From Buttiauxella sp965119215 (GTDB lineage Bacteria > Pseudomonadota > Gammaproteobacteria > Enterobacterales > Enterobacteriaceae), in NCBI GenBank assembly GCA_965119215.1, contig CBCPKK010000011.1, positions 124,001-188,000 of the forward strand: a stretch of 64,000 nucleotides of DNA, written 5' to 3'. The stretch's first letter is position 1; each line of letters starts with the position of its first letter. A program made the translations under genes and the position numbers. The notes under the pieces were generated by a model. The model did no database searches, was not told where the DNA came from, and saw only the letters and a list, made by a program, of their open reading frames with translations. Positions 36,583 through 45,488 of this stretch are shown in pieces.

Positions 36583-38268
36583 TTATTTCACCATAGGCAG
36601 TTTTAAATCATGCTGATGGGCGCATTCAACCGCGCTTTCGTAACCCGCGTCAGCATGACGCATCACACCCGTTGCAGGGTCATTCCACAGCACACGTCCT
36701 AAGCGCACAGCGGCTTCTGGCGTGCCGTCTGCAACAATCACCACGCCAGCATGTTGCGAGAAGCCCATACCCACTCCGCCGCCGTGGTGCAAACTCACCC
36801 ACGTCGCCCCGCCTGCGGTATTTAACAGCGCATTCAGTAATGGCCAGTCGGAAACCGCATCCGAGCCATCTTTCATTGACTCGGTTTCACGGTTTGGTGA
36901 AGCCACCGAACCACAGTCCAGATGGTCACGCCCAATCACAATCGGTGCTTTCAGCTCGCCGTTGCGTACCATTTCGTTAAATGCCAGTCCCGCAAGATGG
37001 CGCTCGCCCAAGCCCAGCCAGCAAATACGTGCCGGTAAGCCCTGGAAAGCAATGCGCTCTTGCGCCATTTCCAGCCAGCGATGCAGGTTCTGGTTATCCG
37101 GGAACAACTCTTTAAGCTTCGCATCCGTTTTGGCGATATCTTCCGGGTCGCCAGAAAGTGCTACCCAACGGAATGGCCCTTTACCTTCACAGAACAGCGG
37201 ACGAATATACGCCGGAACAAAGCCTGGGAAATCAAAGGCATTTTTCACGCCTTCATCAAACGCCACCTGGCGGATATTGTTACCGTAATCCACCGTCGGC
37301 ACGCCCATTTCCCAGAAATCGAGCATCGCCTGAACGTGTACCGCCATTGAAGCTCGAGCCGCTTTCTCAACCGCTTTAGGCTGCGAGGTGCGCTCGTTCT
37401 GCCAGCGTTCTACCGTCCAACCCTGTGGCAAATAACCGTTTATCGGATCATGTGCGGAAGTTTGATCGGTGACGATATCAGGCTTAATCCCCCCGGCTTT
37501 CGCCCGTTTTACCAGTTCTGGCAGCAATTCAGCCGCATTACCCAGCAGACCAACGGAGATAGCTTTTTTCTCTGCGTTGGCTTTCTCGATAATCGCCAGC
37601 GCTTCGTCAAGATTGGTCGCTTTGTAATCCAGATAACGGGTGCGCAGACGGAAATCAATGCGCGATTCCTGGCACTCGATGGCTAATACCGAAGCGCCTG
37701 CCAATACGCCTGCCAGCGGTTGTGCGCCGCCCATGCCACCTAAGCCTGCGGTGAGTATCCACTTGCCGCGTAAATCGCCGCCGTAGTGCTGACGCCCCGC
37801 TTCGGCAAAGGTTTCAAACGTGCCCTGCACGATGCCTTGCGCACCGATGTAAATCCATGAGCCCGCCGTCATTTGGCCGTACATCATCAGCCCGGCTTTA
37901 TCTAGCTCGTGGAAATGATCCCAGTTCGCCCAGTGCGGAACGAGGTTGGAGTTGGCAATCAATACTCGTGGTGCGTCAGTATGAGTGCGGAAAATACCGA
38001 CCGGTTTACCCGATTGCACCAGCAGCGTTTCATCGGCTTTAAGGCTACGCAACGACGTGAGGATCTGTTCAAAACAATCCCAGTTACGTGCGGCTTTACC
38101 GATCCCGCCGTACACCACCAGATCTTCCGGGCGCTCTGCGACATCCGGATCGAGGTTATTTTGGATCATGCGGTAAGCGGCTTCGATCAGCCAGTTTTCG
38201 CAATGCAATGTGCTGCCATGTGGCGCGCGTACCGTGCGGGCTACCGCCTGTTTTACAGATTCAGTCAT
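36583..38268 (-). CDS. hutU: Urocanate hydratase HutU
   Basis: HutU converts urocanate to imidazolonepropionate, the second step of histidine breakdown, using tightly bound NAD+. Conserved blocks include YGGIGKAARNWDCFEQIL, GKWILTAGLGGMGGAQPLA, the glycine-rich NAD loop, and FCEGKGPFRWVALSGDPEDI. ATG 38268 has GGAG 8 bases upstream and gives 561 residues. It follows hutH by 17 bases, so hutH-hutU form one transcript. Confidence 0.96.
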   Translation of the reverse strand: MTESVKQAVARTVRAPHGSTLHCENWLIEAAYRMIQNNLDPDVAERPEDLVVYGGIGKAARNWDCFEQILTSLRSLKADETLLVQSGKPVGIFRTHTDAPRVLIANSNLVPHWANWDHFHELDKAGLMMYGQMTAGSWIYIGAQGIVQGTFETFAEAGRQHYGGDLRGKWILTAGLGGMGGAQPLAGVLAGASVLAIECQESRIDFRLRTRYLDYKATNLDEALAIIEKANAEKKAISVGLLGNAAELLPELVKRAKAGGIKPDIVTDQTSAHDPINGYLPQGWTVERWQNERTSQPKAVEKAARASMAVHVQAMLDFWEMGVPTVDYGNNIRQVAFDEGVKNAFDFPGFVPAYIRPLFCEGKGPFRWVALSGDPEDIAKTDAKLKELFPDNQNLHRWLEMAQERIAFQGLPARICWLGLGERHLAGLAFNEMVRNGELKAPIVIGRDHLDCGSVASPNRETESMKDGSDAVSDWPLLNALLNTAGGATWVSLHHGGGVGMGFSQHAGVVIVADGTPEAAVRLGRVLWNDPATGVMRHADAGYESAVECAHQHDLKLPMVK

Positions 38269-38285
38269 TGTGGTGGCTCCCGGCA

Positions 38286-39830
38286 TCAGGCCGACGTAGA
38301 AGGAAAGAGTTGAGTGACAACATCAGGTAATTCGCCGCTGGCACCCCACTGGCGCATGCTTTCGATGTCAGGTGCCAGTAAGCGATCTTTCTCGAGGAAA
38401 GCTACGCGCTGGCGGACACCGTTAAAGACCTGCTCCATCAATGGCGAACTGCGCAGAGGGCGCGAAAACTCAATGCCTTGTGCGGCGGCCATCGCTTCAA
38501 TTCCCACGACGGCGGAGGTGTTGAAGCACATATCGCCCAGACGGCGTGCGGCGTAGGTTGCCATTGAAACGTGATCTTCCTGGTTTGCCGATGTGGGCAA
38601 ACTGTCCACGCTGCCAGGATGTGCCAGTGATTTGTTTTCGGATGCCAGGGCTGCGGCGGTCACCTGTGCAATCATAAAGCCGGAGTTGATCCCGCCTTCT
38701 TTGACCAGGAATGGCGGTAAACCGGAAAGCCCGGTATCCAGCAGTAATGCCAGGCGACGTTCTGAAATTGCACCAATTTCAGCCACCGCCAGCGCGATAA
38801 TATCGGCAGCGAACGCCACAGGTTCGGCATGGAAATTCCCACCAGAAATAACTTCACCAGTTTCGCTAAACACCAGCGGGTTATCGGATGCGGCGTTGGC
38901 TTCAATTTGTAACACACGAGCGGCGTGGCGCAGGTTATCCAGACACGCGCCCATGACCTGCGGTACGCAACGAATGGAATACGGATCTTGAACACGCCCG
39001 CAGTGCTGATGGGAATCAACAATTTCGCTGTCTGCCAGCAGTGCTCTGACTGCCGCTGCAACGTCAATTTGCCCGGTTTGCCCACGCGCTTCATGAATGC
39101 GTGCATCAAATGGTTTCACCGAGCCTTTAATCGCCTCGAGCGATAAAGCCCCTGCTACTAGCCCGGCACCAAATACTTTTTCACCTTCAAACAGGCCACG
39201 CAGCGCCAGTGCGGTAGAAACCTGCGTACCGTTTAGCAGCGCGAGGCCCTCTTTTGGCCCAAGCACTAACGGCTCAACACCAGCAATTTTTAGCCCTGCA
39301 ATGGCAGGCAGTTCTTCACCGTTGATACGCACATTCCCTTCGCCTAGTAACATCAGCGAAAGATGCGCCAGCGGTGCAAGGTCACCGGATGCGCCAACTG
39401 AACCTTTTTCAGGAATTACCGGCATCACACCGGCATTAAACAAGCGCAATAAACTGTCGATAACGTCCATACGCACACCAGAATGGCCACGCGCGAGGCT
39501 GATAACTTTGCTCGCCATCACCACACGCACCACATCGTCAGGCAGGGGTTGCCCAAGACCCACGCTGTGCGAAAGCACCAGGTTGCGCTGTAATTCAGCC
39601 AGATGATCCTTAGCAATGGTGGTTTGCGCCAGTTTGCCAAACCCGGTATTAATGCCGTAAACCACGTCGCCATGATTCACGATGGCTTCAACGGTTTTTT
39701 GTGACTTAACGACGGCATCAACGGCCTGTGGATCAAGACTCAGAGTCACTGTGCCGTGATAAATTTCACGCAGTGTGGCGAGCGTTACGCGCCCCGGTGT
39801 AAGACAGCAAAGCTTTTTTTGCAGAGACAT
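38286..39830 (-). CDS. hutH: Histidine ammonia-lyase HutH
   Basis: HutH removes ammonia from histidine to give urocanate, the first step of the pathway. The Ala-Ser-Gly that cyclises to the MIO cofactor lies in GSVGASGDLAPLAH (about residue 143). Active-site regions YGINTGFGKLA and QEDHVSMATYAARRL are intact. Length is 514 residues. A HutC-operator-like motif lies about 40 bases upstream of the start. Confidence 0.96.
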   Translation of the reverse strand: MSLQKKLCCLTPGRVTLATLREIYHGTVTLSLDPQAVDAVVKSQKTVEAIVNHGDVVYGINTGFGKLAQTTIAKDHLAELQRNLVLSHSVGLGQPLPDDVVRVVMASKVISLARGHSGVRMDVIDSLLRLFNAGVMPVIPEKGSVGASGDLAPLAHLSLMLLGEGNVRINGEELPAIAGLKIAGVEPLVLGPKEGLALLNGTQVSTALALRGLFEGEKVFGAGLVAGALSLEAIKGSVKPFDARIHEARGQTGQIDVAAAVRALLADSEIVDSHQHCGRVQDPYSIRCVPQVMGACLDNLRHAARVLQIEANAASDNPLVFSETGEVISGGNFHAEPVAFAADIIALAVAEIGAISERRLALLLDTGLSGLPPFLVKEGGINSGFMIAQVTAAALASENKSLAHPGSVDSLPTSANQEDHVSMATYAARRLGDMCFNTSAVVGIEAMAAAQGIEFSRPLRSSPLMEQVFNGVRQRVAFLEKDRLLAPDIESMRQWGASGELPDVVTQLFPSTSA

Positions 39831-39865
39831 ATTTACATCCTGATGGCATCAATTCAGATGAACGT

Positions 39866-39885
39866 ATAGAGTTGTATAGACAACC
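39866..39885. promoter_or_regulatory. Probable HutC operator in front of hutH
   Basis: GTTGTATAGACAACC (39871-39885) is an imperfect palindrome. Its reverse complement recurs for 13 bases (TTGTCTATACAAC) in front of hutI. It resembles the Pseudomonas hut operator core CTTGTATATACAAG as I recall it. A second half-site GTATAGA precedes it at 39864. It lies in the hutH-hutC divergent region and could control both. Confidence 0.65.
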
Positions 39886-39983
39886 TAACGAATAAACCCA
39901 ATTGACCGCCAGTACGTCATAGGTAATTTTTATAGAATAGTGAGCGGGATCGCGCTTAACCCATAAGAAGATTAAGGACAAAC

Positions 39984-40736
39984 ATGTCTGATTTAGAACC
40001 TCTGGAGCAGTTACGTTCAGCTATTAGCGATCTCCCCGCCCCTATTTATTTGCGGGTCAAACAGGGCATTATCAGCCAGATACGCAGCGGCAACTGGCTT
40101 GCCCATCAGCGGGTGCCTTCGGAAACCGAACTGGTGAACGCGCTGAGTGTCAGCCGAATGACGATTAACCGTGCGCTGCGGGAATTAACTGGCGAAGGCT
40201 GGCTGGTGCGCATGCAGGGTGTCGGCACATTTGTTGCAGAACAAAAAGGCCATACGGCAATGCTGGAAGTGGGAAGTATTGCGGAAGAAATCACGGCGCG
40301 CGGTCACCACTATCGCAATCAGGTAGTGGCGCTTGAGCAAGTAAAAGCGGATGCAACGCTGGCGCACGCTTTTTCGGTCAACGTTGGTGAACCACTGTTT
40401 TACTCACAACTGGTTCATTACGACAACGATATGGCGGTGCAACTGGAAACGCGCTATGTGAATCCGGCGTTGGTCGGCGACTATCTACAACAGGATTTTA
40501 AGCTGTTCACTCCGCACCATTATCTGAGCAACATTGCGCCGTTAACTTCGGGTGAGCATATCGTTGAAGCGGTGTTACCCGATGAAACGCAGCAAGGGCT
40601 GCTTGAGGTCACTGCCAGCCAGCCTTGCTTGTTGATTCAACGCCGTACCTGGCATCATTCGCAGGTGGTTACCGTCGCCCGGCTGTTATATCCGGGCTCA
40701 CGTTATCAGTTGGTGGGGAGTTTTACCGGTAAGTAA
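39984..40736 (+). CDS. hutC: Histidine utilisation repressor HutC
   Basis: HutC is a GntR-family repressor released from DNA by urocanate. The winged helix-turn-helix occupies about residues 17-85 (QGIISQIRSGNWLAHQRVPS, ALSVSRMTINRALRELTGEG). The UTRA effector domain follows (about 100-245). It is divergent from hutH and its stop codon directly abuts the hutD stop on the other strand with no base between. AAGGA precedes the start. Its own operator is probably the one at 39866-39885. Confidence 0.93.
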   Translation: MSDLEPLEQLRSAISDLPAPIYLRVKQGIISQIRSGNWLAHQRVPSETELVNALSVSRMTINRALRELTGEGWLVRMQGVGTFVAEQKGHTAMLEVGSIAEEITARGHHYRNQVVALEQVKADATLAHAFSVNVGEPLFYSQLVHYDNDMAVQLETRYVNPALVGDYLQQDFKLFTPHHYLSNIAPLTSGEHIVEAVLPDETQQGLLEVTASQPCLLIQRRTWHHSQVVTVARLLYPGSRYQLVGSFTGK

Positions 40737-41282
40737 TCAGAGGTAAGTGATCTCGCTAAACAGCAATTTCCCTTCCGATTTCAGCAGGCGCAAGGTGTGA
40801 CGACCCTCTTGCCACCACGCGCCTTGCTCTGGAGTCAGCAGTTTGTCACCCAATTGCCACTCGCCGCTTAACACATAAACAATGCCACCACGCGGGGCGA
40901 ATGTCGTAAATGTGCGCTCCGCAACGCGCACTTTGGCGCGGCAGCGGTCACGGTGCGTCATGACATTAAAATCCATCGACATACCCTGTTTCAGCTCTGC
41001 TTTAACCGTGTAATCACCGGCAAACGCGAAAGGCTGAAAGTGTTTAAGGGTATGACGAAACGCCTTTCCGGCATCCAGAACCACTTCCCCCCCTTCAAGC
41101 AACGTAATGACGCGGTCGACCTGAGGAAACGCTGAAAACTCGCCGCTGCTGGCGATTGAAGCGATACTGGCACGCCAGTTGAAATCACGCGTTGCGGGCG
41201 GGAAACAGCAAATCTCGCGAGTTTCCCCGGCTCCGTTACGCCACAAGCTGACGGGCACTTTCCGTATATCAAAAAATTCCAT
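40737..41282 (-). CDS. hutD: HutD/Ves-family cupin protein
   Basis: HutD is a bicupin-fold protein conserved in hut operons. In Pseudomonas it appears to limit excess hut expression, perhaps by binding a pathway intermediate. Family blocks are SLWRNGAGETREI, FNWRASIASIASSGEFSAFPQVDRVI and MDFNVMTHRDRCRA. The ATG at 41282 shares its first base with the hutF TGA, so translation is coupled; the upstream GTG codons at 41288 and 41285 are less likely starts. It gives 181 residues. E. coli Ves, found at the same chromosomal site, is of this family. Confidence 0.9.
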   Translation of the reverse strand: MEFFDIRKVPVSLWRNGAGETREICCFPPATRDFNWRASIASIASSGEFSAFPQVDRVITLLEGGEVVLDAGKAFRHTLKHFQPFAFAGDYTVKAELKQGMSMDFNVMTHRDRCRAKVRVAERTFTTFAPRGGIVYVLSGEWQLGDKLLTPEQGAWWQEGRHTLRLLKSEGKLLFSEITYL

Positions 41283-42646
41283 CACCACTCCTGAAGAGTA
41301 CGCATTACCTGCGCAAACTGCGCATTACTTTGTTCATCGAGCGGGTGCTGCCTGTCAGATATCACCTGTTTTCCTGCAACCCACACGTCTTTAATTTGTT
41401 CGCTTTTACCACCGAATAACCAACGGTTAATGACTGCGTAATCTTCTACGTGCGCCAGCCATGAATCGCGCTCCAGCACCAACCAGTCTGCACGTTGGCC
41501 TGGGGCAATCATCCCCATCGTCACACCGCACGCTTGCGCGCCACCCACTGCGGCCTGGCGCCATAATACTTCGCCAACCTGCGGCAGCTCGGGGAGCACA
41601 ATGCGGTTACGGCGACGGTCGCGCAGGCGCTGCGCGTACTCAAGCCAGCGTAATTCCTCCAGCGCATTAACCGAAACATGGCTGTCAGAACCAATGCCCC
41701 AGTGCCCACCCTGGGCGATGAAATTGGTCGCCGGGAAAATACCATCCCCAAGATTCGCCTCGGTCGTTGGGCACAAGCCTGCCACCGCGCGGCTTTCCAC
41801 AATTTGGGTTAACTCTTCGGCAGACAAATGCGTGGCATGAACCAGACACCAGCGGTCATCCACCGCAAAACGGTTATACAGCCATTCCACCGGGCGTTCA
41901 CCGCTCCAGGCGAGGCAGTCATCCACTTCTTTCTCTTGCTCGGCAATATGAATATGCACCGGTAAGCGGTAATCGCTCGCTTCCAGAACATCTTCCATTT
42001 GCTCCTGCGTCACCGCCCGCAGTGAGTGGAAACACAGGCCATGATTAATCAGCGGATAGCGACGAAGTGCGTTACCCAGCGCTTGCTGCTGGCGCAGATA
42101 ACGGTCGACATCCTGAATAAATCTTTTTTGCCCTGGCTGCGGCGGTTGCGCACCAAAACCTGCGTGGCTGTAAAGCACCGGCAACAACGTTTGCCCTATT
42201 CCGCTGTTATCGGCAGCAAGCAGCAATTGCTGTAGCATCAAATCACCTGACGCATACGGTTTTCCGTTAACGTCATGATGTAAATAATGAAATTCAGCGA
42301 CCTGAGTGTAACCGCCCTTGAGCATATCAATGTACAAACGGGTAGCAATGGCACCGACTTGTTCCGGCGACAATTTTTGCACCATGCGGTACATCATGTC
42401 GCGCCACGTCCAGAAGCTATCTTGCGGATTACCGGCGACTTCCGTCAGCCCCGCCATCACGCGCTGAAAGGCATGAGAATGTAAATTGGAGACAGAAGGA
42501 ATCACGGTTCCCGGAAGCAGCGTCGCATTCTCCCCGGAAGCTCCAGCCTCAACATGAGTGATGGTGCCTTGTTCATTGACGGTAATGCGCACGTTGTGCC
42601 CCCAACCTTGTGGGAGCATCACAGCTGGAGCAAAAAATGCAGGCAT
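41282..42646 (-). CDS. hutF: Formimidoylglutamate deiminase HutF
   Basis: HutF deaminates N-formimidoylglutamate to N-formylglutamate plus ammonia. It is an amidohydrolase-superfamily enzyme. The metal and active-site motifs are SNLHSHAFQR (about 51-60), HIHIAEQEKEVDDC, LVHATHL and GSDSHVSVN. Length is 454 residues. Its presence marks the five-step pathway, together with HutG downstream of hutI. It is divergent from hutI and coupled to hutD. Confidence 0.93.
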   Translation of the reverse strand: MPAFFAPAVMLPQGWGHNVRITVNEQGTITHVEAGASGENATLLPGTVIPSVSNLHSHAFQRVMAGLTEVAGNPQDSFWTWRDMMYRMVQKLSPEQVGAIATRLYIDMLKGGYTQVAEFHYLHHDVNGKPYASGDLMLQQLLLAADNSGIGQTLLPVLYSHAGFGAQPPQPGQKRFIQDVDRYLRQQQALGNALRRYPLINHGLCFHSLRAVTQEQMEDVLEASDYRLPVHIHIAEQEKEVDDCLAWSGERPVEWLYNRFAVDDRWCLVHATHLSAEELTQIVESRAVAGLCPTTEANLGDGIFPATNFIAQGGHWGIGSDSHVSVNALEELRWLEYAQRLRDRRRNRIVLPELPQVGEVLWRQAAVGGAQACGVTMGMIAPGQRADWLVLERDSWLAHVEDYAVINRWLFGGKSEQIKDVWVAGKQVISDRQHPLDEQSNAQFAQVMRTLQEW

Positions 42647-42790
42647 AAATTTGATTCCTTCTTTTGCGATGCCAATGATTTAGCGATTAATTGCAGCTAA
42701 CGCAAACCTAATTTCAAACTTGTTTATCGCCGTCATAATTCGGGTGACTTAAGTTGCCGAAAAGAGCGGGCTGCGCTAGCTTGTAGTCAA

Positions 42791-42804
42791 TTGTCTATAC
42801 AACC
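42791..42804. promoter_or_regulatory. Probable HutC operator in front of hutI
   Basis: TTGTCTATACAACC is the reverse complement of 13 bases of the hutH operator-like site. It ends 16 bases before the hutI start in the hutF-hutI divergent region, placed to block hutI transcription. Confidence 0.65.
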
Positions 42805-42820
42805 TGATGTGGAGAATATC

Positions 42821-44050
42821 ATGCCTTATCCTCGCAGCATTGACAGCCTGTGGAGTGGTGCAACGCTCGTCACAATGAAAGAGGGGCAATACCAGCTGAT
42901 TGAAGATGGGGTTATCGCCGTGCATCAGGGGAAAATAGTCTGGATTGGCAAGCGCGAAGCGCTCCCCGACATTACCGCACAAGCCCACCATCATTTTGAC
43001 GGCGGAATTGTCACGCCGGGATTTATCGACTGCCATACCCATCTGGTGTTTGGCGGTGACCGCAGCGCCGAATTCGAAATGCGGTTAAACGGGCTGAGCT
43101 ACGCGGAAATTGCAGCCCAAGGCGGCGGGATTATTTCCACCGTTCGCAACACGCGTGAAGCGCACGAAGATGAACTGCTGGATTCTGCACGCCAGCGCCT
43201 GCATCACTTGCTGCAAGAAGGCGTGACGACAGTCGAAATTAAGTCCGGTTATGGGCTGGATATCGATAACGAAATCAAAATGCTGCGCGTAATCCGTAAG
43301 CTGGGGGAAACACTGCCAGTTGAAGTATATGCCACCTGCCTTGCGGCTCATGCTATTCCACCGGAGTTCAGCAGCAATGGCGACAAATGGGTGGAAGTGG
43401 TGTGCGAACAACTGCTCCCACGAGTCGCACAAGAAAAGCTGGCCGATGCCGTTGATGCGTTTTGTGAGCACCTGGCTTTCAGCCCCGCTCAAACCGAAAC
43501 AGTTTTTGCCGCCGCGCGTGCTTTAGGTTTACCGGTAAAACTCCATGCCGAACAACTTTCGGCGCTGGCGGGCAGCAGCCTTGCCGCGCGGTATCAGGCG
43601 TTGTCTGCCGACCATCTCGAATACGCCACCGAAGCCGACGCACAAGCGATGGCTGCTGCAAACACGGTTGCCGTTATGTTGCCAGGTGCGTTCTATCTAC
43701 TGCGTGAAAAACAACAGCCTCCAGTTGCCGCGTTCCGTAAATACGGCGTGCCGATGGCCGTCGCCAGCGATGCAAACCCTGGAACATCACCTGCTCTGTC
43801 GCTACGTTTAATGTTGAATATGGCGTGTACGCTGTTTGGCTTAACGCCAGAAGAGGCGCTTGCGGGCGTCACGCTACATGCTGCGCAAGCACTGGGTATC
43901 CGCGCCAGCCACGGCAGCCTTGAATGCGGGAAAGTTGCAAACTTTGTGCACTGGCCCGTGGCACGTCCTGCAGAACTGGTCTATTGGTTAGGGGGGCAAT
44001 TGCCCTGCACCGTTATTTATCAGGGAGAGAAACGTGACAGCACCCTTTAA
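42821..44050 (+). CDS. hutI: Imidazolonepropionase HutI
   Basis: HutI opens the ring of imidazolonepropionate to give N-formimidoylglutamate, step three. It is a zinc amidohydrolase: FIDCHTHLVFGG, EIKSGYGLDIDNE, KLHAEQLS and ASDANPGTSP are the family motifs. ATG 42821 has GGAG 6 bases upstream and gives 409 residues. The ten-codon upstream extension would run through the operator. The gene overlaps the hutG start by 17 bases. Confidence 0.95.
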   Translation: MPYPRSIDSLWSGATLVTMKEGQYQLIEDGVIAVHQGKIVWIGKREALPDITAQAHHHFDGGIVTPGFIDCHTHLVFGGDRSAEFEMRLNGLSYAEIAAQGGGIISTVRNTREAHEDELLDSARQRLHHLLQEGVTTVEIKSGYGLDIDNEIKMLRVIRKLGETLPVEVYATCLAAHAIPPEFSSNGDKWVEVVCEQLLPRVAQEKLADAVDAFCEHLAFSPAQTETVFAAARALGLPVKLHAEQLSALAGSSLAARYQALSADHLEYATEADAQAMAAANTVAVMLPGAFYLLREKQQPPVAAFRKYGVPMAVASDANPGTSPALSLRLMLNMACTLFGLTPEEALAGVTLHAAQALGIRASHGSLECGKVANFVHWPVARPAELVYWLGGQLPCTVIYQGEKRDSTL

Positions 44051-44831
44051 TTTCAGCCGCGGGAAACTGCCTTTGCTGGTGAGTATTCCGCACGCGGGCA
44101 CAGCCCTGACACCAGAAGTAGAGTCAGCGTTAAGTGATGCCGCAAAGCCACTGCCGGATACCGACTGGCATATCCCAAAATTGTATGAGTTTGTTCAGGC
44201 GTTGGGTGGCAGCGTCATTGTCGGCAACTATTCGCGTATGGTTATCGACTTAAACCGCCCGGCAGATGACAAACCGCTCTACACCACGGCGACCACCGGG
44301 CTTTATCCAGATACGTTATTTGATGGCAAAGCGGTTTTTGTACCGGGTAAAGAACCCAGCGCTGAACAACGAAAAGCTGCGCTGGACAATATCTGGCAGC
44401 CCTATCACCGGCAATTGCAAAGTGAACTCGAAAGAATGAAAGCGGAGCACGGTTACGCGCTGCTTTTTGATGCGCATTCCATCGCCAGCCATATCCCGCG
44501 TTTGTTCGAAGGGAAACTGCCCGATCTTAACTTCGGTACGAACAGTGGCAAAAGTTGTGACGAGCTGATTGAAGAACATCTGGTGGCTTGCGTGGCATCG
44601 CAAAAGCAATTTAGCTGGGTCGCAAACGGGCGTTTCAAAGGCGGCTATATCACCCGCGCTTACGGACAACCCGCGCAAGGTATTCACGCCGTGCAGTTAG
44701 AACTGGCGCAATGTAATTATATGGATGAACAGCCGCCGTTTGGCTGGCGAGCGGATCGCGCAGAACAGTTACAACCGCTGCTCGAACAGCTTATTCGTTC
44801 TATGCTGACTAGCGCGCAGCAAATTGCCTGA
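44034..44831 (+). CDS. hutG: N-formylglutamate deformylase HutG
   Basis: This HutG hydrolyses N-formylglutamate to glutamate and formate, the last step of the five-step pathway. Motifs of the N-formylglutamate amidohydrolase family are LLVSIPHAGTALT, VIDLNRPADDKPLY, LLFDAHSIASHIPRLFEG and GGYITRAYGQP. It is not the arginase-like formimidoylglutamase that carries the same name in Klebsiella and Salmonella. The start is GTG at 44034 inside hutI, with GGGAG upstream. Length is 265 residues. Confidence 0.94.
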   Translation: MTAPFNFSRGKLPLLVSIPHAGTALTPEVESALSDAAKPLPDTDWHIPKLYEFVQALGGSVIVGNYSRMVIDLNRPADDKPLYTTATTGLYPDTLFDGKAVFVPGKEPSAEQRKAALDNIWQPYHRQLQSELERMKAEHGYALLFDAHSIASHIPRLFEGKLPDLNFGTNSGKSCDELIEEHLVACVASQKQFSWVANGRFKGGYITRAYGQPAQGIHAVQLELAQCNYMDEQPPFGWRADRAEQLQPLLEQLIRSMLTSAQQIA

Positions 44832-44850
44832 TTACAACGGGCAAAAGAAA

Positions 44851-44907
44851 ACCGCCGGCCCTGTCCACAGCATGCGATTCCGCTTTGTGGACAAGACCGG
44901 CGGTCTT
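44851..44907. terminator. Long imperfect hairpin between hutG and spy
   Basis: ACCGCCGGCCCTGTCCACAG at 44851-44870 pairs with the complement of CTTTGTGGACAAGACCGGCGGT at 44883-44904. The stem has about 17 pairs out of 20. It sits between two convergent genes and probably ends both transcripts, although T tracts are short. Confidence 0.6.
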
Positions 44908-44922
44908 AAGTCAGACGATCAG

Positions 44923-45408
44923 TTATTCCTGATCTGCTGGCATTTTACCTTCATGTTGAGGACGTTCTGTCAGACGCTTCTCAAAATTGGCATTAAATTG
45001 TTTTTTCTGTTCCGGCGTCAGAATGTTGTAGATCTTATTCTGCGTTTCCATATGAGCCATCATACGGGCTTTGTTCTGCTCGGCCATTTTATCTACCTGA
45101 GCCTGAGCTTTGGCTTTATCGAAGCTGTCGCTGGCGATGATGCTGTGCGCCGCACGACGTTCTTCTACTGAAGGGCGCTCCATTTTACCGCGCTGTTCTT
45201 TCATGATGTCGCGCACTTGCTGTTTCTGCGCGTCAGTCAAATTCAGGTTTTTAAACATCATATCGTGATGACCACCACGCATGCCTTTATGGTGCATCAT
45301 CGGCGCATCGGTTTTTGCAGCAGGGGTGGTGGTGTCAGCTGCATGAGCCAGGTTCGCCGCGCCCAGAGCCAGAGTTGAAGCAACAAAGAGAGCTGTTAAT
45401 TTACGCAT
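44923..45408 (-). CDS. spy: Periplasmic chaperone Spy
   Basis: Spy is an ATP-independent periplasmic chaperone induced by envelope stress through CpxAR and BaeSR in E. coli. A signal peptide ends near residue 23 (AHA). Two LTxxQ motifs are present, LNLTDAQKQQ (about 55-64) and ILTPEQKKQF (about 128-137), in an all-helical cradle rich in Met, His and Lys. Length is 161 residues, as in E. coli. It is adjacent to the ast operon in E. coli, but here the Hcp cassette separates them. Confidence 0.95.
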   Translation of the reverse strand: MRKLTALFVASTLALGAANLAHAADTTTPAAKTDAPMMHHKGMRGGHHDMMFKNLNLTDAQKQQVRDIMKEQRGKMERPSVEERRAAHSIIASDSFDKAKAQAQVDKMAEQNKARMMAHMETQNKIYNILTPEQKKQFNANFEKRLTERPQHEGKMPADQE

Positions 45409-45488
45409 ATTGTTTATTCCTATTCTGATTTCTATTACGACAGGGTCTGTCGCGTTGACGAGATTGAGTTTACGGAGCTTTGCGTCAA

